IMG/VR virus record: IMGVR_UViG_3300031673_000611
Location: 1-20,191 of that record
Source: a virus
Direction: 5' to 3' (one strand)
Length of the DNA: 20,191 bases
This document shows, piece by piece, positions 7,601 through 15,800 of the stretch. The notes beneath the pieces are model-generated. The model ran no database searches. It saw only the letters and a list, made by a program, of their open reading frames with translations, and had not been told where the DNA came from. A program made the position numbers and the translations under genes. Position 1 is the stretch's first letter. Each line of letters starts with the position of its first letter.

Positions 7601-8896
7601 CTTTGGAAATGGATCAACGAAAAAATCATCCAACCTTTCACTAAGGTTTGGAGGAAGCTTTGGAAATTCATCAAGAAAGTTCTTACGGTCGCCGCTGAAG
7701 CCCTACAGGTTGTATTTGACTTTGTTCAAATCGTATTTGAGGCCTTCACCGAAGCTATAGAGCTAGCTTGGGAGACCATTGGGACTATATTCAATGAGTT
7801 CATTTCTGGGGTCAACAAGGCTTGGAGTTGGTTCAATGAAAACGTGGTCAAGGAGTTCGCCAAAGGGCTACAGATAGCCTTTGATTCTATAAAGACAACT
7901 TTCACTGATTTCATCACTGACTTTGGAACTGCCATAACTGACCTAGCCACCACGTTCACCGATGGGGCTACCGGTCTAATGGACTTCATCACTGACTTTG
8001 GAACAGCCGTAGATGAGGCAGGGGGCAAGATAGCTGAAGGTTGGAAAACGGCTATGGGTGAAATGACAGACTTCGTCAAGGGACTCGGAGGGAAGATAGC
8101 TGAAGGTTGGAAAGACAAGATGGGCAATCTCCCGAACACGATTAAGAATATCGGTGGTGACATAGCTCTCGGCTGGAAAGACAAGATGGGCAATCTCCCA
8201 AACACAATTAAGGATATCGGAGGTGACATAGCTCTCGGATGGAAAGACAAGATGGGGAACCTGCCGAACACCATCGCAGGATTTGGCGCTGATATGGCTT
8301 ATGGATTCCGAGATAAGTTCAATGACTTAGTTAGCGGTATGGGTAAGAAATTTGCTCAGATTTTCTCAGATAACATTTCACTTCCAAGTGTTGGTGGTGG
8401 TGGTGGTGGTGGTTTCTTAGGGACTGGAATCGGGGCCTTCGGTGGACTAGCTGCTAATCTCCCAATGTTCGCAGGCGGTGGATTGGTTCCAGGTTCTGCC
8501 GTGACCCCAGGCAATAGCTTTAGGAATGACAGGATCCCGGCTCTACTATCACCCAATGAGGTGGTCATCCCTAGATCAGTCACCCAGGACTCAGCCATGA
8601 TGAGTCTAGCTATGGCTTTGGCTAGGGGCCAACTAAGCAAGTTTCAAGCTGGGGGCCTCGTGTTGCCTCAGGGGGCCGCGACCAGGGGGTTGACGTCACC
8701 GGCTAGCCAAGGCTCACAGGGCGCCACCAATAACATCACCCAGAACATTGAGATAGACATGAGCGTTGATGTATCAGCTGAAAACCTTGATAGTTCCTTC
8801 GTAAGAGACAAGCTGATTCCAGTTGTCAAGGATGCCTTGAGACAAGCCAGCGTTCAGGGTGAGCTCTTGATAAATGAAAAAGGGGTCTTTGCGTGA
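4670..8896 (+). CDS. Tape measure protein
   Basis: This 1408-residue protein is the largest tail gene and follows the chaperones directly. Residues 1-280 are mostly helical, with long Ala/Leu/Lys coils. Residues about 281-380 hold several hydrophobic stretches (for example LLAVVASVTAIVVAVDILIA), as expected for a protein thought to enter the host membrane during DNA delivery. Residues 480-770 are Lys/Glu/Ala coils. A 22-aa repeat occupies about 1118-1213. A seven-Gly run at about 1242-1248 precedes GGGLVPG and RIPALLSPNEVVIPRS (about 1268-1306), a motif common in tape measure proteins before the C-terminal strand. The C-terminus (NNITQNIEIDM) is also typical. By the usual 0.15 nm per residue, the tail would be roughly 210 nm. 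Confidence 0.95.
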   Translation: MALTEDLMVKIGVDAGDASKSLSNLSKSLGQVSESEEQVIKSNEDLGKSVNGLKINIVALNQGLDLAKKAYGALTGPIKAATALFIEQDKQEQQLANTLKVLGEFTEAAFTDFKQFASGLQEISTVGDETTLQLISMAKAQGLSNEATKKLIKTSVDLGAATDKDVNTTFRSLLQTYSGSVGLLGRMGAEFKGLTEAELKAGVAIDIAAKKFDGFAQVEAKTLAGSLTQMSNAFGDLQEQIGQTFSELINLPGIVRVLTDAIMLMQTAVINLRNGGLEKLSKAVLSLGVSFTILFAIMKRAAIQAFIAKIIAMTVAMWAQVTATLASRAAILAMGQAALIASVKLLAVVASVTAIVVAVDILIANWHQLGVVWDLVSNAIIFGFLKVGETVAKGIDFIVTKVLELSEAMNKMNLVSDGVVESVRNISTQSKGSLELFAKNLDEVGDKGQEALDKLEPGTLIPAFKSMTSIFEANAGAASGGEKAAEGAAKALAKMGKESKAAGKAAEEAAKKFEAMSKMAQEIADQNIAMAFDIASMLATDTEKVQLKLAQDMMALDIKKQELKAQKGLTKEQAIVNKAALEFLNIRGNLIGEKARLEILALQVEKLEEQKKVAEDLLAGNRMMVSLIQGANDTEIQAIDRKLALELKLLDKKAKELKDSQNLTAEAENQLDVRRKLLRLQAVEDKKASRQKFKEAGEKPLFDTGQLTTITSALGESTGAMAGAASGMAAAGMGMIGAAGMILDAGTSMLNAIPGLFDKASKFVNTLTDFGTTMAESIENFMDSLIRFAEEFIPNLINGISRILDAIVDGMPQITQGILDTFKELPKMLMKFMDRLPDLFQRLIEDFVEAIPTIIVAFIEMIIENLPNLVAAYFKLWPKLALALVKGIIRGLRKFFANIGVIKMDTGAIDKITEKFNEGVKALTEKATNVASKVFQVLELDEGGKGLEAAKNAEKQAKEVLKKMVSWIMKLIELWRKLWKWINEKIIQPFTKVWRKLWKFIKKVLTVAAEALQVVFDFVQIVFEAFTEAIELAWETIGTIFNEFISGVNKAWSWFNENVVKEFAKGLQIAFDSIKTTFTDFITDFGTAITDLATTFTDGATGLMDFITDFGTAVDEAGGKIAEGWKTAMGEMTDFVKGLGGKIAEGWKDKMGNLPNTIKNIGGDIALGWKDKMGNLPNTIKDIGGDIALGWKDKMGNLPNTIAGFGADMAYGFRDKFNDLVSGMGKKFAQIFSDNISLPSVGGGGGGGFLGTGIGAFGGLAANLPMFAGGGLVPGSAVTPGNSFRNDRIPALLSPNEVVIPRSVTQDSAMMSLAMALARGQLSKFQAGGLVLPQGAATRGLTSPASQGSQGATNNITQNIEIDMSVDVSAENLDSSFVRDKLIPVVKDALRQASVQGELLINEKGVFA
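8021..8306 (+). repeat. 66-bp (22-aa) tandem repeat in the tape measure gene
   Basis: Units begin at 8021, 8087, 8153, 8219 and 8285, each exactly 66 bases apart. The protein unit is close to GGDIALGWKDKMGNLPNTI plus a three-residue tail. The third and fourth units are almost identical at DNA level, while the first and fifth have diverged. Copy number can change in frame, which would change tail length by about 22 residues per unit. Confidence 0.85.
8393..8413 (+). repeat. (GGT)7 microsatellite in the tape measure gene
   Basis: Seven GGT codons in a row encode a poly-Gly linker (SVGGGGGGGFL). The run lies between the 22-aa repeats and the GGGLVPG motif. Slippage would change the Gly count without shifting the frame. 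Confidence 0.9.
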
Positions 8897-9909
8897 CAAT
8901 AACGATCATTGATCTAGGCTACCTTGATGAAGGGCCTTATCTTGAGTCTCTTGATTACATGGTTGAGGCGGCTCAAGGTGGAGTCGGTGTCGAATATCTA
9001 GGGCTTCGCGGGCATGGGGTTGGGGTCCAATTCCTTGCCACCATATACAACGCTACGAATCTAAGAGTGATGTGTGATTTCCTTTCCCGCGGATCTCCAA
9101 TAGTGACGGGCGGGAACAACGCATGGGGGAATCCAATAGGAGCCGGCAAGAACTGGAGGGCCAACTCCGTCGCCAATGGTGACTTCTCGGTTTTCAATTT
9201 GAACACTGACATCGTTGAGCAAGTTTGGCGGTCAGGGTCTGGGGTAGTCACCGGCCTTGAGCTTGACATGGACGCCGAGACCTCAACCATATTCATGGAT
9301 ACTTTTGCCATCCTGAACCACAATATTTCAAGGTCAGCTACGGTCAATTTGATTGGATCAAGCGACCCTACATTCACCTTGGTTGAGAAGCTGATCCCAT
9401 TGGCCATGACCGATAACAATCGTTTTCATGTAGAGGAATTCTTACCCTCGGTAGGCTACCGATATTGGCGCCTGACAATCGACGATGCTACCAACCCTGA
9501 TGGCTTCATAAGCATTGGGACTATCCTTTTGGGGAGGTCTAGGATCTTCCACAATGAGTGCTTTGTTGACCAGATTCAATTTGAGCTTCAAGACTTTGCC
9601 GACACAGTCCCTACCGAGGGATTCTCAAACGTGTCGAACTCCAGGACTCAAAAGAGATTCCTTGGGCTTGAGTTCAGATTCTTATTCCTGCAGAAGCTCA
9701 ACTTTCAGATCATGAGGGACATATTCACAGGGCCAAGAACCGTCCTTAAGTGCCTTTGGATTCCAACGCCGAGCGTGACGGACCCAGAGGTGACCGGTAG
9801 ATTCGCTGTATTCTCCAAGCTAAGAAAAATACCGAGAGAGACCCATAACAACAAAGGGCCGAAATCTGACTATGTCAGCTTTTCAGTTGAATTAGACGAA
9901 AGCTTGTAA
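8893..9909 (+). CDS. Distal tail-like / minor tail protein
   Basis: This 338-residue protein starts at GTG, whose last bases overlap the tape measure TGA (GTGA, 8893-8896). AAGGGG at about 8879-8884 gives a good ribosome binding site. Residues about 110-220 read like a galactose-binding or discoidin-type jelly roll, with RYWRLTIDDATNPDGFISIG followed by TILLGRS. Proteins of this type sit at the tail tip, right after the tape measure gene, and link the tube to the hub and fibres. The flanking N- and C-terminal regions (for example LEFRFLFLQKLNFQIMRDI) could form the ring domain. I infer a Dit role from position and the jelly-roll pattern, not from a unique motif. Confidence 0.6.
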   Translation: MTITIIDLGYLDEGPYLESLDYMVEAAQGGVGVEYLGLRGHGVGVQFLATIYNATNLRVMCDFLSRGSPIVTGGNNAWGNPIGAGKNWRANSVANGDFSVFNLNTDIVEQVWRSGSGVVTGLELDMDAETSTIFMDTFAILNHNISRSATVNLIGSSDPTFTLVEKLIPLAMTDNNRFHVEEFLPSVGYRYWRLTIDDATNPDGFISIGTILLGRSRIFHNECFVDQIQFELQDFADTVPTEGFSNVSNSRTQKRFLGLEFRFLFLQKLNFQIMRDIFTGPRTVLKCLWIPTPSVTDPEVTGRFAVFSKLRKIPRETHNNKGPKSDYVSFSVELDESL

Positions 9910-9910
9910 G

Positions 9911-11692
9911 ATGGCGAACAGCGATAGAAAACCGTATTTGACCGCCACGGTCCTTGACCAGGATCTTTTGGACAATGCCCAGGATAACCTAGTCAATGAT
10001 TTTGAAATGATCGTTGATATAGAGACCCCCACGGCTGAGGTCCTGCATCTTTCTGACCGGAATAAATATGTAGGCTCAGGGGATCCAGGCGACGCTGGGG
10101 TATTTTATGAAGCTAGGGTCAGATTCCCCATCATCAAAAAGACCATCGGTGAGTTTCTATCACCCGCGATCAAGTTTTCGACCTTGAGCCTTGAGATCAA
10201 TAATGCTGACGGGAAATTTAATAGATTGCTGCCAGCGGGCGATGACTATGATGGCTGGATTGGTCGAAAAGTCACAGTAAGCCTCGGGCTTCGCAATCTA
10301 AAATCATCTTACTTCAAAATATTTGAGGGCTCAGTCTCCCCAAAGGGGGGCTTTGAACGAACTGTCAAGAGCTTCACTTTGGTAGCCCGCAACAAGTTTG
10401 AGGAGATCAATAAGAGCTTCCCCAGAGAAGTATTCAAGATAGCCAACACGCCTGACATTGAGCCGAATTATGACAACACGATAATTCCTTATGTTTATGG
10501 AGATTGGACAGTTGTTGTTGAGCCAGGGGGCGCCTCATTGAAGGCCATCCCTGTGAATGGCAATAGCGTCAACGTCAATGGCGGTGATGATGTGACCCCA
10601 GGCGACCATACGGTCAATGTTTCAGTGGTTATATCTGACAACGCCAACACCTTTTTTGACAGCACTGAAGTCTACATAAAGAGGGGAGACTTTTTCTTCA
10701 AGTTTGACCCTGCTGATATTGTGAACGTGTCAGTCAACAAGAACAGCTTTCAAGTTAGGCAGGCTGGGACAGCTCCAGCCGGTGTGACTATGGTGGATGG
10801 AGCTCTATATGAATTCACCAAAGGAGATATTTTTCTTGTTAAGGCGAAGGGCAAGGATCTAGGCGCGGCAGGGGTCAATGATAACAACATAGTTGAGCAG
10901 GCGCGTGACATTTTGTTGACCTTTGGGGGCGCCTCTGCCCTGGACTTCACCTCGAATTGGGACACAGTCAGGGATAAAAACACTCCAGCATTCCCGGTTC
11001 AAGATGCGGTGAAGCAGGTGCTATCAAGAATCTGGGCTCAAGAACCTCAGAACTCATTAGATTTTGCCCTATCACTACTTGAGCAGGTAAGAGTTGAGCC
11101 GTTCATAAATAGGGACCAAAAGATTGATCTCAGTACATTGCATTTCAGCGACTTTGTGAACCCATCGTCTACCCCTACGCTCAAGAATTGGGACATTGTT
11201 CGGCCGACTCTACAGCCAAAAATTGATGATCGTACCAACCTCAACAGGGCAAAAGCGGTCTTCAATTTTCTTCCAAACAGAAATGAAGAATTCAACGAGA
11301 CAAAAATATTTAAGAATACCGCCGCCATAACTCAATCAGGGGTGGAAGAATCTAAGAAGATTGTATTCCCGAATCTATACGCTATAGGCGACGCTGAAAG
11401 GCAGTTGATAGAGACCATACGCCTAGCGTCATCAACTCCTGAAAACATTTATTTGAGCGCCACCTGGAGAAGCATGCTGAGAGATATCGGTGATTTCATT
11501 CTCCTAGATGTTGATATTGAGGGCGTTATTTTCGCCAACGTCCCATGCCTTGTCAGAGAAATAGGATATGATCCAAACGGTATCAAACTGCCTATGAGAC
11601 TTTGGAGCTTTCAAATGACCCCATTCCCCGGCTATACGCCTGGTTATCCCGGGACCATTGGCGGTTATAATCAAACGATTACAGAGGAGTAG
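9911..11692 (+). CDS. Probable baseplate hub / tail-associated structural protein
   Basis: This 593-residue protein has an N-terminal part with strands and the DGWIGRKVTVSLGLRNL turn (about residues 115-132) typical of hub proteins, where a 'W-x-G-x-x-v-x-v-x-x-G' strand forms the ring. The middle (about 210-310) is rich in beta strands and Asn/Val. The C-terminus has a helical LIETIRLAS segment and a DFILLDVDIEG strand, then ends in a Gly/Pro/Tyr-rich tail (FPGYTPGYPGT). The order tape measure, Dit-like, this gene fits a hub (gp27-like or Tal-like) role. No peptidase motif was seen. It starts one base after the upstream stop with only a weak ribosome binding site. Confidence 0.6.
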   Translation: MANSDRKPYLTATVLDQDLLDNAQDNLVNDFEMIVDIETPTAEVLHLSDRNKYVGSGDPGDAGVFYEARVRFPIIKKTIGEFLSPAIKFSTLSLEINNADGKFNRLLPAGDDYDGWIGRKVTVSLGLRNLKSSYFKIFEGSVSPKGGFERTVKSFTLVARNKFEEINKSFPREVFKIANTPDIEPNYDNTIIPYVYGDWTVVVEPGGASLKAIPVNGNSVNVNGGDDVTPGDHTVNVSVVISDNANTFFDSTEVYIKRGDFFFKFDPADIVNVSVNKNSFQVRQAGTAPAGVTMVDGALYEFTKGDIFLVKAKGKDLGAAGVNDNNIVEQARDILLTFGGASALDFTSNWDTVRDKNTPAFPVQDAVKQVLSRIWAQEPQNSLDFALSLLEQVRVEPFINRDQKIDLSTLHFSDFVNPSSTPTLKNWDIVRPTLQPKIDDRTNLNRAKAVFNFLPNRNEEFNETKIFKNTAAITQSGVEESKKIVFPNLYAIGDAERQLIETIRLASSTPENIYLSATWRSMLRDIGDFILLDVDIEGVIFANVPCLVREIGYDPNGIKLPMRLWSFQMTPFPGYTPGYPGTIGGYNQTITEE

Positions 11693-11694
11693 AT

Positions 11695-12402
11695 ATGCCT
11701 GCGATACTTTTGACAGTTTCAGAGTCTATCAACGGGGCTGTCGTCTCTGACTTGCTCAACGGAGGTGGAGCGGGCATAGACATGGGCTCCATTTTGAACA
11801 ACTCATATGGGCCTCTAGGGCCTGGAGGTCCAAGTGATAATAGCGGGGCGCAGAACGCCTATGTACGCCACAATGGGGTCAATCCCATAACGAATTTCAG
11901 GACCATGATTAGACCCTTCGGGCAAATTACAGGTTTTTCCTATGCAGGGGCTGAGTCTCCAAATGATGATTTCACTCAATTGAAAAATTTGGGGAATGCT
12001 TCAGGAGATTCAAAGAATAATGCTGATGGCCTTTCAGGTGGCGTTTGGATCGACATGGATGCCGATGTTGCTTCAATAAACGCCTTTGATTTCTCCAACA
12101 ACGGCTTTGATTCAGTGGGTGGATCCAAGGGGGGTAATGATAGCGTCCGCAAATTTGGTGACAATCTCATTGATGGAGTGACCCTAGAAGAATCTTTCCC
12201 AATCAAGGGGTCAGCAATGGTCTATGATTCCGGTGGTGAAACCGTAGCCTCCGCGCCGGTTGATGAGCAGCTTGGAGAGTCAGGAAACACTGTCCTGGGT
12301 GACAACTTCAAAGCCAAGATAAGAGCCTATCTACCTGACAATTTTGACAAGTCAGGGGTGCTCCAATTCGAGTGGGTGCTAGTCTACGCTTTCACTACAT
12401 AA
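11695..12402 (+). CDS. Putative tail-tip structural protein
   Basis: This 235-residue protein is rich in Gly, Asn, Asp and Ser (SYGPLGPGGPSDNSGAQ, then DFSNNGFDSVGGSKGG) and ends in a beta-rich LQFEWVLVYAFTT segment. Small Gly/Asn-rich proteins of this sort between hub and fibre genes are usually baseplate or fibre-attachment proteins, but I do not recognise this one. GAGGAG at about 11685-11690 is a good ribosome binding site. It begins two bases after the hub gene. The stop codon lies in a small AT-rich palindrome at 12398-12413. Confidence 0.6.
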   Translation: MPAILLTVSESINGAVVSDLLNGGGAGIDMGSILNNSYGPLGPGGPSDNSGAQNAYVRHNGVNPITNFRTMIRPFGQITGFSYAGAESPNDDFTQLKNLGNASGDSKNNADGLSGGVWIDMDADVASINAFDFSNNGFDSVGGSKGGNDSVRKFGDNLIDGVTLEESFPIKGSAMVYDSGGETVASAPVDEQLGESGNTVLGDNFKAKIRAYLPDNFDKSGVLQFEWVLVYAFTT

Positions 12403-12413
12403 ATTTATTTATG
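12398..12413. repeat. AT-rich palindrome around a stop codon
   Basis: CATAAAT (12398-12404) and ATTTATG (12407-12413) are exact inverted repeats with two bases between them. The element overlaps TAA of the gene upstream and lies 17 bases before the next start. It is too AT-rich and lacks a T run, so it is not a terminator. It could be a binding site or chance. Confidence 0.35.
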
Positions 12414-12430
12414 CCAACATAAGGAATTTT

Positions 12431-12811
12431 ATGCTTCAGCTAAGGTGGCGACTTGAATATGCAAATAGACCGGCCAGGGTTGGTCGGTGGAATGATCTCG
12501 ATTCACCCAAGCAATGTATGGCCGCTTATGCCCCCAAAGATGGGCTACTTGAGGCTGTAATTGAAGCTAAACTACCTGAAGGAATAATCCGAAGGGTTGG
12601 AGGATGCAACGGATCTGAGTGGGAGGCCTTCCAAACTTTGGCGGCGGCCCATATGCCAGGGTTCTTCAAGGGAACTATCCAACCCGCTCATAGATTTGTC
12701 GGAATGATTCTATATACTAACGATGAAAAAGCCTTTTTCTTGACCACAGGCAAGGCCTGGAAAGAGGTAAGAACAGATCACAACATTCAGTTTGAGGGAT
12801 GGACACAATGA
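12431..12811 (+). CDS. Hypothetical protein upstream of the fibre gene
   Basis: This 126-residue protein starts LQLRWRLEYANRPARVGRWN and has a mixed alpha/beta pattern with a FVGMILYTNDEKAFFLTTG strand pair near the end. I do not recognise a family. It has no signal peptide or membrane segment. An AAGGA site at 12421-12425 lies five bases before the ATG. It ends in an ATGA overlap with the giant fibre gene, so it is probably translated together with it. It may help assemble or anchor the fibre, or act as its chaperone, but this is inferred only from gene order. Confidence 0.6.
   Translation: MLQLRWRLEYANRPARVGRWNDLDSPKQCMAAYAPKDGLLEAVIEAKLPEGIIRRVGGCNGSEWEAFQTLAAAHMPGFFKGTIQPAHRFVGMILYTNDEKAFFLTTGKAWKEVRTDHNIQFEGWTQ
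12794..12798 (+). promoter_or_regulatory. Ribosome binding site that fixes the fibre start
   Basis: GAGGG at 12794-12798 is directly adjacent to the first in-frame ATG (12799), too close to use it. It sits nine bases before the ATG at 12808 and twelve before the ATG at 12811. The start at 12808 is therefore preferred. It overlaps TGA of the upstream gene (12809-12811). Confidence 0.7.
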
Positions 12812-15800
12812 TGAAAAAGATCGTTTTACTGCTTACATTGATCATGGCTCCAGCCGTATTCGGGCAGGTTACGACCAGTACGAACGTGGGCAGAGATCAA
12901 ATAGCCCATCCTGATTTTACTCATCAAAGAGGGATTGGATTACACACCAAGATCCGGGACGCTTGGACCGCAATGTCAGATGACATTTCTGGCCGCTTTG
13001 ATGCTTACTCGTCCATTGCTAATGCCACCACTACAACAGTCACCCACAATCTAGGTTTCGTATTGGCTGACATTGGAGTTCAGATTTATTCAGGAACCCA
13101 TCCAACTCTTACCAAAGTATGTGAGGTAGCAGGTACTTCAGACGATTGCACCGGACTCGGCTGGTTGATTGCGGCAGGTCCAACTCCAAACACTCAGATT
13201 GATGTTACGACGCCCCCTGGAGGTGGCCCTCACACTTTTGCTGTCGTTATTGGCAATGGTGGCGGCGGTGGAGCTGCTGACCTTCAAGGGGCTTATGAAG
13301 GTGGTAACTCGATTAACACAAGTCCAGGCTTCGGACCGATCCTAGTCACCGGGGATCAGTCTCTTGACCTTACAATGACTGGAGTCGTCCCAGCTCTGAA
13401 GATAACCAAAAACACAGGTGTCGCTCAGGCTTTAGAGATTATCCAGAACGCGAACTCAGCAGGTGTCTCCCTGACTAATAACGGGACTTCAACGGGGATG
13501 AATATAACTAACTCCTCGAGCTCAGGAGTCGCCCTAGATGTTAACAACTCCTCCGGAGTCGCGGCTGTGGATATCTCACAGAACACTGGGAACGCGAACG
13601 CTCTAAGAGTTAATAGTTCAGTCTCAGAGGCGGCTCTCTATCTGGACGCCGGACCGAATCACAGACAGATTAAAATGGTCGCGGCTGATTCCAATGACAT
13701 AGAGATCTTCACGACAGCCGTTATTCCTACGTCATGGGACTGGACGCTCCCTCCTGACAACGGAGATCCTGGAGAAGTTCTTCAGACAAACGGGAACGGA
13801 GTCACGACCTGGGAGCCTGGAGGAGCGACTGATCTCCAGTCAGCCTTCGACGGCGGGGAGAATATAGTCATAGCTGACACAGTCAATAAGACGGTCACGA
13901 TAACTAATAACAATGTGACAGATGATCCCATAGCTCTGAGGGTGGTTAATAATAACGCTCAGAATAACGCTATCAGGGTAGAGACGACAGGAGCTGCTAT
14001 CGGAGTCTCAGGAGTCTCTATAAGCCACGGAGCGACCGGATCATCTTCTTCGGCTTTAGATGTTAGAGCAACGGCTGGAGTCGGAGCCACGGCTAAGGCG
14101 GCGTTCTTCAGGACCGATAACGACGCAGCTTCCGCTTCGGTCGAAGCCACATCAAACGGGACCAGTGTTCCGGTGTTTAAGGCGTCAACGGTCTCCAGTG
14201 GATCGTCATTCTTAGCTGTCGCTTCAACGGCTCCAGCTCATGATTTTAATTTTAAACAAGCCTTCACATCATCATGGGACTGGACTATCCCCCCAGATGA
14301 TGGAGACGCTGGAGAGTTCCTTCAGACTGACGGTAATGGCGTCACAACTTGGGAATCTGTCCCAAGCCCAAGCCTTCAAGATGTTTTTGATGTTGCACAA
14401 ACAATAACGATTGCTGACACCGACAACCAAACGCTTCTTATGACCAATAACGACACGACTAATAATCCGAAGACTCTGAGCATGGTGAACACTTCTAATG
14501 GAGGCGATATAACAATCGACCATAACGGAAGTTTCGGCAAGTCGATTGAGATTCTCCATTCTTCTGGATCTCAGGCATTAGATATTTCCCATGATGGCAA
14601 TTCAGCCGCCGCAACTGTTGAAATAGAATCGACAAGCGAAATTTCAGTCGGGCCTGGAATGTTACTAACGACCAAGAACTTAGGCCCTGCTTCAGTTGTA
14701 AAGAAACTCGATGTGGTAAGTATCGTGGCTCCAGCAGCAAGAGGTTCAGTGTTAGAACTTGGTAACGAAGAAACTTTTAACACTAGCCCGCTTGTCGATA
14801 TAAATCAGTCCGGTCCAGGTCGGTCAGTTGAAATTATCTCCACCAACGGAGTTGGAACGAGTGCTCTACTACATATAAAATCAGCGAACTCCGCAGGTCC
14901 AGTCGCAGGCAACGCTCACATAGGTCTTGAAGCGGGAGACGCTTCGGGGACTGTCGGCATTGAAGTCCCTGTTAGTGGAGTCACATCGTACTCTATACAA
15001 CTCCCAGCTTCTCAAGGTGGAGCCGGAACGTCCCTGTCGAATGATGGAACAGGGGTTCTTAGTTGGGTCTCAACACCTGCGGCTGACACTCGGCAAAGCA
15101 CATACGATGCTGGTCCCGACACATCTTTGTCTACCGCAAGCCTTGTTGTGGATAACGACTCAGTAAGTCCGACTTCAAGCTTTTCAATAGAGGCATCGAA
15201 TGCTGAAGTGACGGAATTGTTGGTTGGAAACTCTGGGACATTTTTTGACGTAGTTGGGTCTGCAAAAGCTGTGATCATTCACAACGGAGATAACGGCAGA
15301 TATTATTTCTGGTTCAATGTGACAGATGGGAGCAACTCTCAAACAGACCCAGCGATAGGCGGGACGCAAGTCCAAGTTGACATTCTTGATGCTGACACAG
15401 CCTCTGATATAGCGGGAAAACTTCAGTCTTCTATAGACACACTTCCTGATTTCGGAGCGGGCGTGGCTACTGCAACAGTCACAGTTACAAATGCTAAGAC
15501 TGGTGAATCCATAGATGCTTCCATAGTGGATTCCGCTCTAACATCGGCCACTGTAACAACTCAGGGTTCTGGTAGCCCGTATATTAAAGCTACAAGCTCG
15601 GTTAATCCAACTTTGATGAAACTAGAAAGCACTTATGGAGGGTTTGGTGGATTCTGGGAGCCAGTGTTGGCTATCACTTCAACTAATCCTGTCGGTCCTT
15701 CAATCGGCACACCTCAGGGATTTGGATCTATTCCTTCTGACGATTTTAGTATTAAAACAGGCATCAATTTAGGAGGAGATGGGGGAACAGGATCTATTCA

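Noticed and set aside
7726-8274. Long minus-strand frame of 182 codons
   Set aside because: It lies over the tandem repeats of the tape measure gene and its repeated protein only mirrors them.
8153-8284. CRISPR-like array in the tape measure gene
   Set aside because: Repeats are directly adjacent, in frame and coding, with no unique spacers.
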